Counted from the first letter of the stretch, positions 33,538 through 43,431 are shown. The stretch: 64,000 bases of DNA from Kribbella sp. NBC_01245 (GCF_036226525.1 NZ_CP108487.1:5456001-5520000), one strand, 5' to 3'. Numbers and translations: made by a program. The notes: generated by a model not told the origin, from the letters alone.

Positions 33538-36500
33538 CTAGCTCACACGCATGGCCTGTACGCCAAGGCAGCGGTCGCCACAGCGTTCCTCGACCTTGCT
33601 GGCTTTGAAGCGGGACCACGACACCACTGATCCGTCAGCACTCAGTGACGGGTACCAGTCGCTGTGATCGCTCTCCGCCCCAGCAGGATTCGGTACGGCG
33701 AACCCCGCGCGAGTGGACCGGTTGTAGAGGTGCACGGTCTGCCAGTAGTAGTTGCTCGGATCCCGCTGGACCCTGCTCACGTACGCGAACTTCACGCCAC
33801 TGTTGCTCACCGCCGCCGGCAAGACGTACCGCCCAGCCGGTTCCGGTACGGCGACCACGTCCGCCGCCACGAACGGGCTGCCGACGGCCTTCACCGCCAT
33901 TCCGAACGGGAAGGTGGTGCAGCCCGCGGCCGCGCATTGCCCGACGATGGCGAGGATCGTTCGGCCGTCCGGGCTGAAGACCGCGCTGTTCACGATCGGC
34001 TTGGTCTTCCCCGCGTACGGCAGGGTGTGCGTCTTCGTGACGACGTTCCGCAACACGATCAGGTTCGGCGAGTCGTAGTACGGGCTGGCCGGATCCTCCG
34101 GATCGACGCTGCGGTACATCACCGTGTTGCCATCCGCTGAGAGACCGAGCTGGTAGGCCTCGGTCGCGTCGCACACCCCGGTGGCGATGCAGACGTTGAC
34201 CTTCGTCAGCACACCGCCCTTGCGGAAGTGGTAGACGTCGTTGATCTGGAAGATCTCGCCGTCCCGGATGTTCGCGCTGAAGGCGAGCGCGTCCCCGGCC
34301 GGGTTGAGCCGGAGCATCTCGACCCGCCCGAACGACGACGACGGACCCCACGTCGTACCGGTGTTGATGTCGTGCACGAGCACCCGGTCGAACGGAACGC
34401 CTTGGCTCGTCGTACCGCGGACCTTGTAGGCCACGACCGAGCCGTCGGCCGAGACCGCGATCTGCCCGAGCATGCCGCCGTGACCGTGCGGCGCGATCAC
34501 CGTCGGCGTCACCCCGTCAGCCGCCCGCGAGACGAGCCTGGTGTCGCCGGTGAAGAGATCCCGCCGGACCAGATAGGCCAGACCGCCGAGCGGTAGGTCG
34601 GGCACGGTCGTGATCCAGGACTGCCCCGGAACGGTGAAGAAGGCGTAGCGGCCGTTCGCCGACCAGGCCGCACCCTCACGACCGACGTAGTCGCTATCGG
34701 CCCCGTTGTACGTCCCCAGGCCGGCGGCGATATCCGTTGCGGCAAGCGTGTTGACGGCCAACGTCTTGACCTTGAAGGGCGCCGAGGTGACGGGATCACC
34801 GGGACCGGCGTCCGTGACCGCCCGGACCGAGACGGTGTAGGTGACGTTCGCCGCCAATCGCTTCAGGTGCAGCGATGGCGTCTGCGCGTCCGTCACCTCG
34901 TATCGCGTGCCGGTGTCGGGTGTGGTGGTGATGACGTAGTACTTGACGGGCAGGGCGACCTCGACGGGCGCACGCCATTTCACCTGTGCGGAGAACTCCA
35001 TCGGTGTCACGGCAAGCTCGGTGACCGGGGCGGGCACCCGTGCACCGACATCGACTATCGCTTTCGCCGTCAACTTCCCGTGGTTGGCGGTGGCCGGGAC
35101 CTCCGCCGTCACCTCCGCCGTACCCGGGCTCGCCGATGAGTAGACGCCCGCCGAGGTGATCTGGCCCGCGCCGTTGACCGTCCACTGGATCGGCGCGTCC
35201 GCGGGGAAGCCGACGATGCTCCCGGTGAAGGTGACCGGTTCCCCAACCCCGACGTGAGCCCTGGGCGGATCGATGGTCAGTCCGGCGAAGGGGCCGTCGG
35301 CGTCCCGATAGAAGAACTCGAGCTGTAACAGATCGTCTTTGCTCCAGACCGACGTCTTCCCGGCCCAGGTGAAGGTCATCCCCGCACCGAGGGCGACACC
35401 GATACCGGCCTCCCACCAGGGATCCTTGCCGATATTGGCTTCGGCCCTCGCGTACAGGCCGAGCGAGACCCGCGGGCCGACAACGCCGTACACCATCACG
35501 TCGAGGTTGCCGCGCAGTTCGATCCGGCCGACGGTGGACAGCGAGGGCGTGATCCGGAAGTTGGTGTCCTCGACGGGTTCGTTGATGCTCTGGAAATCGG
35601 TACCGGTCGGCGTGGTGACCAACCGGGCGCCGACCAGCCGGGAGAACTCGGTGGTGACGAGAACGCCCGCCGTGCCCTCCGCACGCAGCGCCAACTCCAG
35701 CCGGATGACCGGGCAGAGCTTGACCGGAACACCGAGCATCGGGATCACGTAACAACCGGCCCGAACCGTTCCGAGCGGCACTCTCTGGTCATAGGCCCGC
35801 CGACGCAGGTTGAACTGGGTCTCGGTCTGGACCTTCGCCTCCAGCCGGACGTCGTGTTTCACCTCGGCCGTGAGGTTGTAGTCCGCGTCGATCGAGCCCT
35901 TGAGCGACGCGGTCAGCGTGACCTTGGTATCGGCGAACTGCTTGTCCACCTCGATCACGAAGGCCCCGTCCCGAAGGCCGACCGTCCACTCCTTACCGCC
36001 GCCGCTCGCCAGCTGGCGGGCCTTGGGCGCACCGGTCTTCGCGGACGCGCCCTTGATCTCGGCGCGCTTCAGCCGGATGCCGTCGGAAGCGGGTACGAAT
36101 CCCTGGACATCGCTGTCGAGCAGCTGGAACTTGCCGGCCAGCTCACCCGCGGCGAAGACATCGGTGATGGCCGCGTCCTCGGTCAGCCAGACGGTCATCC
36201 CGGCGTACTGGTCGACTCGGAGGATCCGCTTCAGGAAACCCTCCGGTGCCGCCGCCGTACCCGAAGAGACCACCAGGTCGCCGGTCACGACCGCCGCCAA
36301 CTGCGGGGTCGGCGTCTCGATACCGATCGTGCCGTCCGGCTGCACCTTCGTCAGGGCCGCGATCGACTCGGCCGTCAGCACCACCGGCGTCTTCGTGACG
36401 CTCGACGCCGGCCGCACCGGCACGGACTCTGCGCTATCCGGCCCGGCACCTGCCGCGCTGATCGCCTTGACCTTGAACGTGTACTCAGTCGCGGGATCCA

Positions 36501-38784
36501 AACTGTTCACCGTGAGAGTGGGCGCGGTCGTCGAGATCGACTGGGCGCCGGGATTCACCGTGACCGTGTAGCCGGTCACCGCCGAGGTCCCGACATCGAC
36601 CGGGGCTCGCCAATCCAGCTTGATCGAGCCGACGCCGGCCACGGAGACCTGCAGGTTCTCCGCCGGACCAGGCACGCGGACCTGCTTCGGCGTGGACGTC
36701 GTCGTCGCGGCCTCACCCAGCCCGGCCGCATTCCGCGCCCGCACCTCGAACGAATAGACCTGGTCGTTGGTCAGACCGGTGACCGCCGCGACTGTCGTAC
36801 CCGCTGGTGTGGTCAGTCGCAGATCGCCCGGGTTCGCGACGATCTCATAGCCGGTGATGTCGGATCCACCGTCGGCGGGCTCGACCCATTGCAGGTCGAC
36901 CCGGCCGTTGAGTGCGACGACCGAGTTGAGCATCGGCTTATGCGGCGCGCGTCCCAATTCCGGCGTCACCTGCACCGGATCCGAGGCCTGGCTGCCATTG
37001 CCGTTGATGGCCTTCACAGTGACGCTGTACGTCGTACCGTTCGCCAGGCCGGGTACCTCCGCCGTCCGGACATCGCCCGCGACCGTGACCGGCGTACCGC
37101 CTGTCGACACCTCGTACGACGTAACGCTGCCGGCGCCATCGGGTGGGGCCGTCCAAGTCACCACGGCCGCGTTGTTGCGAGGCGTGACGCCGGTGATGAA
37201 CGGCTTGCCGGGTGGCGCCGGTGCCGCGGGGATGACCTGCTCGGTGTCAGCCGAGTACGCGGAGGTGCCGGCGGCGTTCACCGTGGCCACGCGGAACGAA
37301 TAGGGCGCGCCGTTCGGCAGGTTGGTGAAGGTCGCCGAATTCGTCGTCGAGGAGATGGCGAGCTCGTCGGGGGTGGACACGACGCGATAGCTCGCGACCG
37401 GCAGATCGCCTGTGTCCGTTGGCGGTTGCCAGGTGACCGTCACCGACTTGTCGCCCGGCACGGCCTGTACGCCGGTGGGCGCGGCGGCGATTTTCGGCTG
37501 CAGTGCGTAGGCCTGGACGTCCGCGTAGAGATGGGCGCCCTGGTTCGTCCCGTTGCTGATGGTGACCTCGCCGGCGGCGTTGGTCCGCGTCCACAGCAGG
37601 TTGAACCCGTTCGAGGAGGCCGGTGACACGATGTCGGTGACGCCGACCGGTTTCGCCTCACCGGCCGGGTAGGCGAGGATCTCGCCGGTGGTGCCGGTGC
37701 CGTTCGCGATCACGTGCAGGGCGACCATGCCGAGGCCGGTCGCCGGAACGCCTGCCAGGCCGGCGACCTTGACCGTGCGGGTGGTTCCGGCCGGGACGAG
37801 GGTGGCGCCACTGTCGTACACGCGCCGCGGTGAGACCGGCACCACCCGCATCGACTTGGCAGCACTGTTGCCGGCAGGCGTGTAGTAGCCGGCGACGTCG
37901 AGGATGTAGTGCGTCGTGCCGCTGCCGGCGTTGAAGATCGTCAGCTTGCCGTCCGCGGACAGCCGCGCGACCGCGCTGTTGGTCTTGTTGCGGCTCGCCA
38001 CGAAGTTTCCGTTGGAGGTACCTGGGCGCGTGCTACCCGCCGGATAGGCGATCCAGCCGCCGTTCGCGGTCGGCGATACGGCGGTGATGTTGGCGACCAC
38101 GGCCGAGATCGCGGCAGCCGCGGGTAGGCCGGCTTTACCAGCCAGGTCGAACGTCACCGAGCCGTTCGCCGCGACCGGGGTGGTCGTCGGTACGCCGATC
38201 TTGTTGCGGGTGTCCAGCGCACGAGTCTGCTTCAACGGTACGAATCTGGTGCCCGCCGTCATCGCGCTGGCGTCGGTGAAGTAGCCGGAGATGTCGACGA
38301 TGAGCCGTAACGTGCCGGAGCTGGTGTTGTAGAAGCTCGCCTGGCCGCTCGAGTTCAAGCGGAGCACGCTGGCGGAGGCCGCGTACGTGGCGCCGCCCGT
38401 GAAGATGACGGTCGATACGCCGGGCCGGGTCTCCCCGGTCGGCCAGGCGGGCAACGCACCGGTGGCGGTCGCGCCGACCACGACGATATTCGCCACCAGG
38501 CCGGTCACGCCGGTCGCGGGAATACCGCCGCGGCCGGTGAACTTGGTCGTGACCGTGCCCTGTGCGGGCACGGGTGTCGAGGTCGGTACGCCGTTCGCGG
38601 CACCGGTGTCGAGCAGCCGCACGGCCGCGGCCAACGGCACGTACTGCCCGGCTCCGGTCGTCGGCGTACTCGCCGCTTCGGTGGTCGCTTGGGTGGTGTT
38701 GGTCGTGGCTGTGGCAGTTGGGCCGGCCAACAGACCGGCGAACACGGCTAGTGCGCAGAACAGCGCGGGTAATCGGCGTGACAT
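33538..38784 (-). CDS. Giant exported multi-domain protein (1748 residues): N-terminal repeat modules, FN3 domains, C-terminal propeller
   Basis: A signal peptide (MSRRLPALFCALAVFAGLLAG, cleavage about residue 27) is followed by three copies of an about 125-residue module (roughly 46-172, 180-300, 308-425), each opening with a YVPL/FVPL...R.LDTR-like motif and closing with D(I/V)xGYYT. Then come about four fibronectin type III domains (about 430-800), a 400-residue region of unknown fold with a paired-cysteine stretch (AGCYVIPMLGVPVKLCPV), a BIG-like domain (HVGVGEPVTFTGSI), another FN3 domain, and a WD40/TolB-like propeller (about 1360-1748) with repeated SADGS, SPDGRT blades. It is exported, probably wall-associated or released, and most likely involved in binding polymers or surfaces; no catalytic motif is seen. 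Confidence 0.85.
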   Translation of the reverse strand: MSRRLPALFCALAVFAGLLAGPTATATTNTTQATTEAASTPTTGAGQYVPLAAAVRLLDTGAANGVPTSTPVPAQGTVTTKFTGRGGIPATGVTGLVANIVVVGATATGALPAWPTGETRPGVSTVIFTGGATYAASASVLRLNSSGQASFYNTSSGTLRLIVDISGYFTDASAMTAGTRFVPLKQTRALDTRNKIGVPTTTPVAANGSVTFDLAGKAGLPAAAAISAVVANITAVSPTANGGWIAYPAGSTRPGTSNGNFVASRNKTNSAVARLSADGKLTIFNAGSGTTHYILDVAGYYTPAGNSAAKSMRVVPVSPRRVYDSGATLVPAGTTRTVKVAGLAGVPATGLGMVALHVIANGTGTTGEILAYPAGEAKPVGVTDIVSPASSNGFNLLWTRTNAAGEVTISNGTNQGAHLYADVQAYALQPKIAAAPTGVQAVPGDKSVTVTWQPPTDTGDLPVASYRVVSTPDELAISSTTNSATFTNLPNGAPYSFRVATVNAAGTSAYSADTEQVIPAAPAPPGKPFITGVTPRNNAAVVTWTAPPDGAGSVTSYEVSTGGTPVTVAGDVRTAEVPGLANGTTYSVTVKAINGNGSQASDPVQVTPELGRAPHKPMLNSVVALNGRVDLQWVEPADGGSDITGYEIVANPGDLRLTTPAGTTVAAVTGLTNDQVYSFEVRARNAAGLGEAATTTSTPKQVRVPGPAENLQVSVAGVGSIKLDWRAPVDVGTSAVTGYTVTVNPGAQSISTTAPTLTVNSLDPATEYTFKVKAISAAGAGPDSAESVPVRPASSVTKTPVVLTAESIAALTKVQPDGTIGIETPTPQLAAVVTGDLVVSSGTAAAPEGFLKRILRVDQYAGMTVWLTEDAAITDVFAAGELAGKFQLLDSDVQGFVPASDGIRLKRAEIKGASAKTGAPKARQLASGGGKEWTVGLRDGAFVIEVDKQFADTKVTLTASLKGSIDADYNLTAEVKHDVRLEAKVQTETQFNLRRRAYDQRVPLGTVRAGCYVIPMLGVPVKLCPVIRLELALRAEGTAGVLVTTEFSRLVGARLVTTPTGTDFQSINEPVEDTNFRITPSLSTVGRIELRGNLDVMVYGVVGPRVSLGLYARAEANIGKDPWWEAGIGVALGAGMTFTWAGKTSVWSKDDLLQLEFFYRDADGPFAGLTIDPPRAHVGVGEPVTFTGSIVGFPADAPIQWTVNGAGQITSAGVYSSASPGTAEVTAEVPATANHGKLTAKAIVDVGARVPAPVTELAVTPMEFSAQVKWRAPVEVALPVKYYVITTTPDTGTRYEVTDAQTPSLHLKRLAANVTYTVSVRAVTDAGPGDPVTSAPFKVKTLAVNTLAATDIAAGLGTYNGADSDYVGREGAAWSANGRYAFFTVPGQSWITTVPDLPLGGLAYLVRRDLFTGDTRLVSRAADGVTPTVIAPHGHGGMLGQIAVSADGSVVAYKVRGTTSQGVPFDRVLVHDINTGTTWGPSSSFGRVEMLRLNPAGDALAFSANIRDGEIFQINDVYHFRKGGVLTKVNVCIATGVCDATEAYQLGLSADGNTVMYRSVDPEDPASPYYDSPNLIVLRNVVTKTHTLPYAGKTKPIVNSAVFSPDGRTILAIVGQCAAAGCTTFPFGMAVKAVGSPFVAADVVAVPEPAGRYVLPAAVSNSGVKFAYVSRVQRDPSNYYWQTVHLYNRSTRAGFAVPNPAGAESDHSDWYPSLSADGSVVSWSRFKASKVEERCGDRCLGVQAMRVS

Positions 38785-38860
38785 GGCTCCCCAGACTCAT
38801 TTCGACAGCAGACGGATGAGGGCGATGCCCTGCGTATCGACCGCTATCTGAGCCCCGTTA

Positions 38861-38888
38861 CCCCTTCTGCAGCTTCCTGCAGAAGGGG
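38861..38888 (-). terminator. Hairpin terminator after the GH30 gene
   Basis: CCCCTTCTGCAG (38861-38872) pairs perfectly with CTGCAGAAGGGG (38877-38888) around a 4-base loop. It lies 12 bp after the stop of the leftward GH30 gene and before the start of the next leftward gene. Confidence 0.85.
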
Positions 38889-38899
38889 CGTTGGGCCAG

Positions 38900-40783
38900 T
38901 CAGGGTTGAGGTACGAGTCTGAAGGTTTGGGCAGTGCCTCCGGTGCAGGTCCATTGCTGGAGCCGGGCGCCGTCACTGGTGGAGGCGTCCGTGACGTCCA
39001 GGCACTGGCCGCTGTGGCGGGCCTGGAAGGTATAGCCGTCACCGGCCGGTACTGGTTTCCACTGCTGGTTGGTGCCGCCGGCATCGGTCCACAGTTGGAC
39101 CTTCGTCCCGGCGGTGAGGGCTCCCGAGCCGCCGACGACGTCCCACACGACGGCTCCACCCCGGCTCACCGCCTTGTAGTAGCCGTCGCTGGTCGGGCGG
39201 AACTGCCACTGCTGATCGGCCTGTGCCGATCCGCAGGCCCACTGCTGGACAGCGGTGCCGTTGCTGGTTCCGTGGTCTGCCGCGTCCACACACTTGCCAC
39301 TGTTCGCGTTGACCACCTGATACCAGGCTGCGGCGTCGATCGGACCAGGAGCGACCGCCTCGGGTGTCCAGGTGTACGTGGCGACAGCGCCGGCCGGAAG
39401 CGTGTAGTTGAACGACTGGCCGTTTGAGCGGACCGTGAACGTCTTGCTGGCAGATCCCGCATTCAACGCGATCAAGGCGATCGAGCCGTCAGGGTTGCGG
39501 AAGGCAACAGACTCGACGTCACCCGCGAAGGTGGTGGAGCTGATTCGTTGAGCACCAGGCAGAACGAACTTGCTCGCGTGGCCGAGCACGTAGTACTCGA
39601 CGTTGTAGCTGACGTTTCCGTTGTTCGAGTCGATCGTGACGACGCCGCGGCAGTCGGCGCAGCCGCCGTTGGTGGGGCCGCTGTTCTGGTCCAGCGCCAT
39701 GTTCCACAACGTCACGCCCTTGGCCCAGTTCCTGGTGGCACCGATGACCAGGTTCTGCGTATTCCACTTCAGGTTCGCGCCGAAATCCGTTGCCCAGTTG
39801 CCGCCTGAGCATTCGGTGAACCAGATATCGCGATCGGGATGTGCGTTGTGAACGGTGGTCTGAGCACCGGGCTCACCGGCATAACAGTGGAACGCGGATC
39901 CGGCGATGTACTGCTTGGCGGCCGCGTCGTTGAGCACGCTGATCGGGTAATTCGGTTCATTCCAGTTGTGGTCCCACGCGATGATCTTGGCGGGAACGAC
40001 GGCTGCGGCGAACGCCGGCCCGAGGTTGAACTTGGCGACCGCGGCCTGCTCGTCGGGTTCCATCCGCATCGACGGGTACGACGCCTCGTGGTGCGGCTCG
40101 TTCTGTAGCGTCACCGCGTAGATCGGCAGACCTTCAGCGGCGTACGCCTGGGTGTATTTCACGAAATAGTTCGCGAAGTCGGCATAGCGATCCGTGCGCA
40201 ATCGGCCGCCATTGAGCGAGTTGTTGGTTTTCATCCAGGCCGGTGGCGACCAAGGCGTTCCGATGATCTTCAGCCCGGGGTTGCGGGATTTGGCGGCTTT
40301 GAGCACTGGGATGGTGTAGGTCTTGTCGTACGCGATGGAGAAATCGTTCAAGTCGCAGCACGTGTCGTCGTACGTGTAGTCGGCGCTATTGGCGGTGAAA
40401 TCACTGGCGCCCATCGGCTGCCTCAACAGGCTCAGGCCGATCCCGGTGCTTCGATCGAACAGCTTGTTCATCATGGCATCGCGCTGGCTGGTATTCATTT
40501 TGTTCCACGCCAGCCAAGTGGAGGAGTCGGTGAAGGCCGCGCCGAAACCGTCCATCGTCTGGTAAACGGAGGAGGCGGAAACGTCGATCGTCGTACCGCT
40601 GGTCGCATTTCCGAATTGAACGTCGGCTTGTCGCGCAAGCAATTTGCCGGCGTCCGGAGTGGTGACCCAGACTTGCGCGGCAACAGCGGCCGCGGCCGAA
40701 TCCGTGGCGGTCGTGGCGTTGGCAGGGGCCGTGAGTCCCGCGGCTATTGCCGCAGTGGCACAGAGCAGGGCGGATCGTCTCAT
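38900..40783 (-). CDS. Secreted GH30-family glycoside hydrolase with C-terminal ricin-type lectin domain
   Basis: This 627-residue enzyme has a signal peptide (RRSALLCATAAIAAGLTAPANA) and a GH30 catalytic domain: DGFGAAFTDSSTWLA, LLRQPMGASDF, GTPWSPPAWMKTN, acid/base Glu in TLQNEPHHE and nucleophile Glu in DIWFTECSGG. A beta-sandwich (about 425-478) completes the GH30 unit. Residues about 490-627 form a ricin B lectin domain with three QxW-type repeats (QQWACG, QQWQFRP, QQWTCTG). GH30 members include beta-1,6-glucanases and glucosylceramidases; the lectin suggests an insoluble polysaccharide. A TetR-type gene lies upstream, divergent, so regulation by it is plausible. Confidence 0.93.
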   Translation of the reverse strand: MRRSALLCATAAIAAGLTAPANATTATDSAAAAVAAQVWVTTPDAGKLLARQADVQFGNATSGTTIDVSASSVYQTMDGFGAAFTDSSTWLAWNKMNTSQRDAMMNKLFDRSTGIGLSLLRQPMGASDFTANSADYTYDDTCCDLNDFSIAYDKTYTIPVLKAAKSRNPGLKIIGTPWSPPAWMKTNNSLNGGRLRTDRYADFANYFVKYTQAYAAEGLPIYAVTLQNEPHHEASYPSMRMEPDEQAAVAKFNLGPAFAAAVVPAKIIAWDHNWNEPNYPISVLNDAAAKQYIAGSAFHCYAGEPGAQTTVHNAHPDRDIWFTECSGGNWATDFGANLKWNTQNLVIGATRNWAKGVTLWNMALDQNSGPTNGGCADCRGVVTIDSNNGNVSYNVEYYVLGHASKFVLPGAQRISSTTFAGDVESVAFRNPDGSIALIALNAGSASKTFTVRSNGQSFNYTLPAGAVATYTWTPEAVAPGPIDAAAWYQVVNANSGKCVDAADHGTSNGTAVQQWACGSAQADQQWQFRPTSDGYYKAVSRGGAVVWDVVGGSGALTAGTKVQLWTDAGGTNQQWKPVPAGDGYTFQARHSGQCLDVTDASTSDGARLQQWTCTGGTAQTFRLVPQP

Positions 40784-41087
40784 CTGTCAGCCATCTCTTT
40801 CGTGGAACGTCAGGAGGACCACGTGCAGGGACGAGGTTGAAGGTGGTCGCGCGCAGACCACTGATGACCTGGCCGCGAGTAGGCAGGCGACGACCGCACA
40901 CCGGAACAGATCGTGTTCACAGGTGGGCAGCGGGCCGACTCGGAGGCTTTTTCTTGGTCGTGAACTAAGTGGAGATTCACAGTGCCGTCGCGACCTCCGG
41001 GTGTCAAGACGTCGCAACCGGGCTTCTGTGAAGACCTGCCGGCTGACGCGATTCCCGTAGCATGGTCGGTCATGACAGGCGGCATGC
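40784..41087. other. 304-bp divergent intergenic region with a GTGAA/TTCAC palindrome
   Basis: No gene is seen here. GTGAA (40960-40964) and TTCAC (40976-40980) form an inverted repeat with 11 bp between arms, and a T-tract (GGCTTTTTTC near 40947) occurs nearby. The region separates the GH30 gene from the TetR gene and should hold both promoters, but I cannot pick out convincing -35/-10 pairs. Confidence 0.4.
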
Positions 41088-41717
41088 ATGGCGAGTGACG
41101 AGTCGGAAACGCCCGACCATGCAACGCCAAGACGACGGACCAACGCGGAACGTACCGCGTCACGCCGGCGCGAGATCCTGACGGCGGCGTCAGCGACGTT
41201 CGCGACCAAGGGCTTCCACAAATCCTCGCTGCAGGAAGTCGCCGCGGCCGCCGGCATCACCCCCGCCGGACTGCTGCACCACTTCGGCACCAAGGACCAA
41301 CTGCTGACCGAGCTGCTGGCCCACCGCGACGCCTCCGAGATCGCCGAGGTCAACGACCCGGAACGGCCGCGTGGCAACGCTTTTCTCGACCACCTCGCAG
41401 TCACGGCCGACCGCAATAGCCGTCGGCCCGGTCTGACTCAGCTGTACGTCGTCCTGTCGGCCGAAGGCGTCACCGACGAGCACCCGGCGCAGGACTACTT
41501 CCGGTCCCGGTACGACGGCCTGCGGGCGATGATCGCCGACGAGATCCGGATCAGCCAGACCGGCGAGGACCAGCGCGGCAGCAGCCTCGACCCGCAGGAG
41601 ATGGCGACCCTGATCATCGCGGTGATGGACGGCCTGCAGATCCAGTGGCTCTACGACCCCGACGCCGTCGACATGGGCGCGCTGGTGCGCAAACTGATCG
41701 CCGCGATCACCGCCTGA
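41088..41717 (+). CDS. TetR-family transcriptional regulator
   Basis: This 209-residue regulator has a TetR HTH at about residues 24-70 (RRREILTAASATFATKGFHKSSLQEVAAAAGITPAGLLHHFGTKDQLL) and an all-helical effector domain with a TetR_C_6-like pattern (LTQLYVVLSAEG, HPAQDYFRSRYDGLR, IIAVMDGLQIQWLYDPDAVDM), as in regulators often linked to glycoside hydrolase genes in Actinobacteria. It is divergent from the GH30 gene and just upstream of the esterase gene whose promoter contains a matching palindrome. It is a likely repressor of one or both. Confidence 0.9.
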   Translation: MASDESETPDHATPRRRTNAERTASRRREILTAASATFATKGFHKSSLQEVAAAAGITPAGLLHHFGTKDQLLTELLAHRDASEIAEVNDPERPRGNAFLDHLAVTADRNSRRPGLTQLYVVLSAEGVTDEHPAQDYFRSRYDGLRAMIADEIRISQTGEDQRGSSLDPQEMATLIIAVMDGLQIQWLYDPDAVDMGALVRKLIAAITA

Positions 41718-41742
41718 ATCCACTTCATTGCAGCGCGAGGTC

Positions 41743-41778
41743 TTGACGACCAACTTACCTACCGACTATTCAGTAGGT
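41743..41778 (+). promoter_or_regulatory. Promoter of the secreted esterase with overlapping candidate TetR operator
   Basis: TTGACG (41743-41748) and TATTCA (41767-41772) are spaced 18 bp. The palindromic ACCTAC-n10-GTAGGT (41757-41778) contains TACCGACTATTCAGTA (41760-41775; 6 of 8 symmetric positions), which resembles TetR-family operators and covers the -10. A repressor bound here would block polymerase; the TetR gene ends 39 bp upstream. Confidence 0.5.
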
Positions 41779-41866
41779 GCACAAAGTCCGGCTCCGCGAC
41801 GACGGTCCCTTGGTGACCCGTCGGCCAGTGCGTTATGCCCGGATTCCCCGCCCAGGTGGAGGTCTG

Positions 41867-42862
41867 ATGAGAGTTCGTGGTGTGCCCGTCGCGCTTGTTG
41901 CACTGCTGCTGCCGCCCTTCGTCAGCCCGGCCGGCGCCGTACCGGTGGAAGACCAGGCAGCCACAGCTTGTGTGCGTCAGCTTCCGCCTGGGACACAGAC
42001 GATCCAGGTCCCCTTCCAAGGCGCCACCTATCCCGTTCGGGTGCATGTCCCGAACGGCGCAGCGGCCCGACAAACCCTGCCCATGGTGCTGAACCTGCAC
42101 TACAGCAACGGAAACGCCGACCAGCAAGCGGCGTACTCCGGTCTCGAGCCGGTCGGCGACCAAGCCGGGTTCATCACCGTCCAGCCCAACGGCAACCTCC
42201 CGGCCGCGACTCCCAACCCGAACCAGATCTGGTTCTGGAACGTGCCCGGCGTACCAACCACCGCCGGCAGCTATCCCCCACCGGATGCTCGTGACGACAT
42301 CGCCTACCTGACCAAGGTGATCGAGCACCTGACGACGGTTGCGTGCGTCGACACGTCGCGCGTCTACATCACCGGGCACTCCGGCGGCGCCCGGATGGCG
42401 TCCGCCTATGCCTGCGCCCGTCCGGACAAGATCGCCGCGCTGGGCGCCAGCGCCGGACTACGCGCAGGCCGCCCGTCTCCACTCGATCCGATGTTCGCCG
42501 AACTGCAGAGCTGCGCACCGCGCCAGCCCGTCCCCGTCATCACCTTCCACGGGGACGCGGACACCGTCAATCCGTACCAGGGCAGGGCAACCGACCTGCG
42601 CTGGGGCTACTCGACGCCACTGGCGGTCCAGACCTGGGCCCACCTCAACGACTGCAAGACCGGTCCGACCATTACCCAGGTCTCCGCACACGTCACCCGT
42701 CTGACGTACACCCGATGCGACGGCCACGCAGAAGTCGTCCTCTACAAAGTTGCCGGCGGCACCCATAGCTGGCCCGGCAGCCCCACCGACTCCAGCGCCA
42801 CCAAAGAGATCCACGCCTTCACCCTCATGTGGCAGTTCTTCCAACCCCACCACCGCCACTGA
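41867..42862 (+). CDS. Secreted PHB-depolymerase-like/feruloyl-esterase-like hydrolase
   Basis: This 331-residue protein has a signal peptide (RVRGVPVALVALLLPPFVSPAGA) and an alpha/beta-hydrolase domain of the polyhydroxybutyrate depolymerase/LpqC esterase family: LPMVLNLHYSNGNADQQ, nucleophile GHSGGARMA, aspartate in TFHGDADTVNPYQG and histidine in GGTHSWPG. Four cysteines could form disulfides in the secreted protein. ATG 41867 follows GGTGGAGG and gives the signal peptide; the longer frame upstream overlaps the promoter. It probably hydrolyses esters of plant polymers or of polyhydroxyalkanoates outside the cell. Confidence 0.88.
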   Translation: MRVRGVPVALVALLLPPFVSPAGAVPVEDQAATACVRQLPPGTQTIQVPFQGATYPVRVHVPNGAAARQTLPMVLNLHYSNGNADQQAAYSGLEPVGDQAGFITVQPNGNLPAATPNPNQIWFWNVPGVPTTAGSYPPPDARDDIAYLTKVIEHLTTVACVDTSRVYITGHSGGARMASAYACARPDKIAALGASAGLRAGRPSPLDPMFAELQSCAPRQPVPVITFHGDADTVNPYQGRATDLRWGYSTPLAVQTWAHLNDCKTGPTITQVSAHVTRLTYTRCDGHAEVVLYKVAGGTHSWPGSPTDSSATKEIHAFTLMWQFFQPHHRH

Positions 42863-42868
42863 CCGCAC

Positions 42869-43327
42869 GTGCAGCTGACAGCCTGCCGGTTCGACGACCC
42901 GGCAGCCCAGCACTTGCTCCACGACTTGTATGCCGAGCAGTTGGCCACGTACGGATTCGCTGACCATCCTGCGGACGATCACGTCGATCGCTACCTCGCC
43001 CCGGAAGGCCTTTTCTTATTGGCCTCAACGGCTCAGGGTTTGGCAGTCGGCTGCGGCGGTTATCGCACCTATGACTCGTGTGCGGGCGTCGGCGAGGTCC
43101 GGAAGATGTTCGTCAGCCCACGATGGCGGGGTCTGGGCGTCGGATGGGGAATCTTGCGCGAGCTCGAGCTAGCTGCCGTTGCGCGCGGATTGACGCAGAT
43201 GATCCTGGAGACGGGCTCACTCAACACCGCCGCCATACATCTCTACTCGCTTGCCGGCTACCGATCGATCCCGTCCTACGTTCAGGGACGCCGGGAGATC
43301 AACCGCGCCTTCTCAAAGCACCTCTAG
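42869..43327 (+). CDS. GNAT-family N-acetyltransferase
   Basis: This 152-residue protein has GNAT motifs: VGCGGYRTYD, EVRKMFVSPRWRGLGVGWGILRELE (motif A P-loop RGLGVG) and the end LYSLAGYRSIPSYV. GTG 42869 is 6 bp after the esterase stop, so the two may be co-transcribed. No SD of note is present. Acceptor substrate unknown. Confidence 0.85.
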   Translation: MQLTACRFDDPAAQHLLHDLYAEQLATYGFADHPADDHVDRYLAPEGLFLLASTAQGLAVGCGGYRTYDSCAGVGEVRKMFVSPRWRGLGVGWGILRELELAAVARGLTQMILETGSLNTAAIHLYSLAGYRSIPSYVQGRREINRAFSKHL

Positions 43328-43431
43328 CCGTACCGGCCGCGTCGGCCTCCGCTGGACGCTTGGGCGCTTGGGTACTGCGGTGCGCAACGCGGGGCGGAGC
43401 GGGGGGCGGTGGTTGTGGATAGCGTGTGGGC

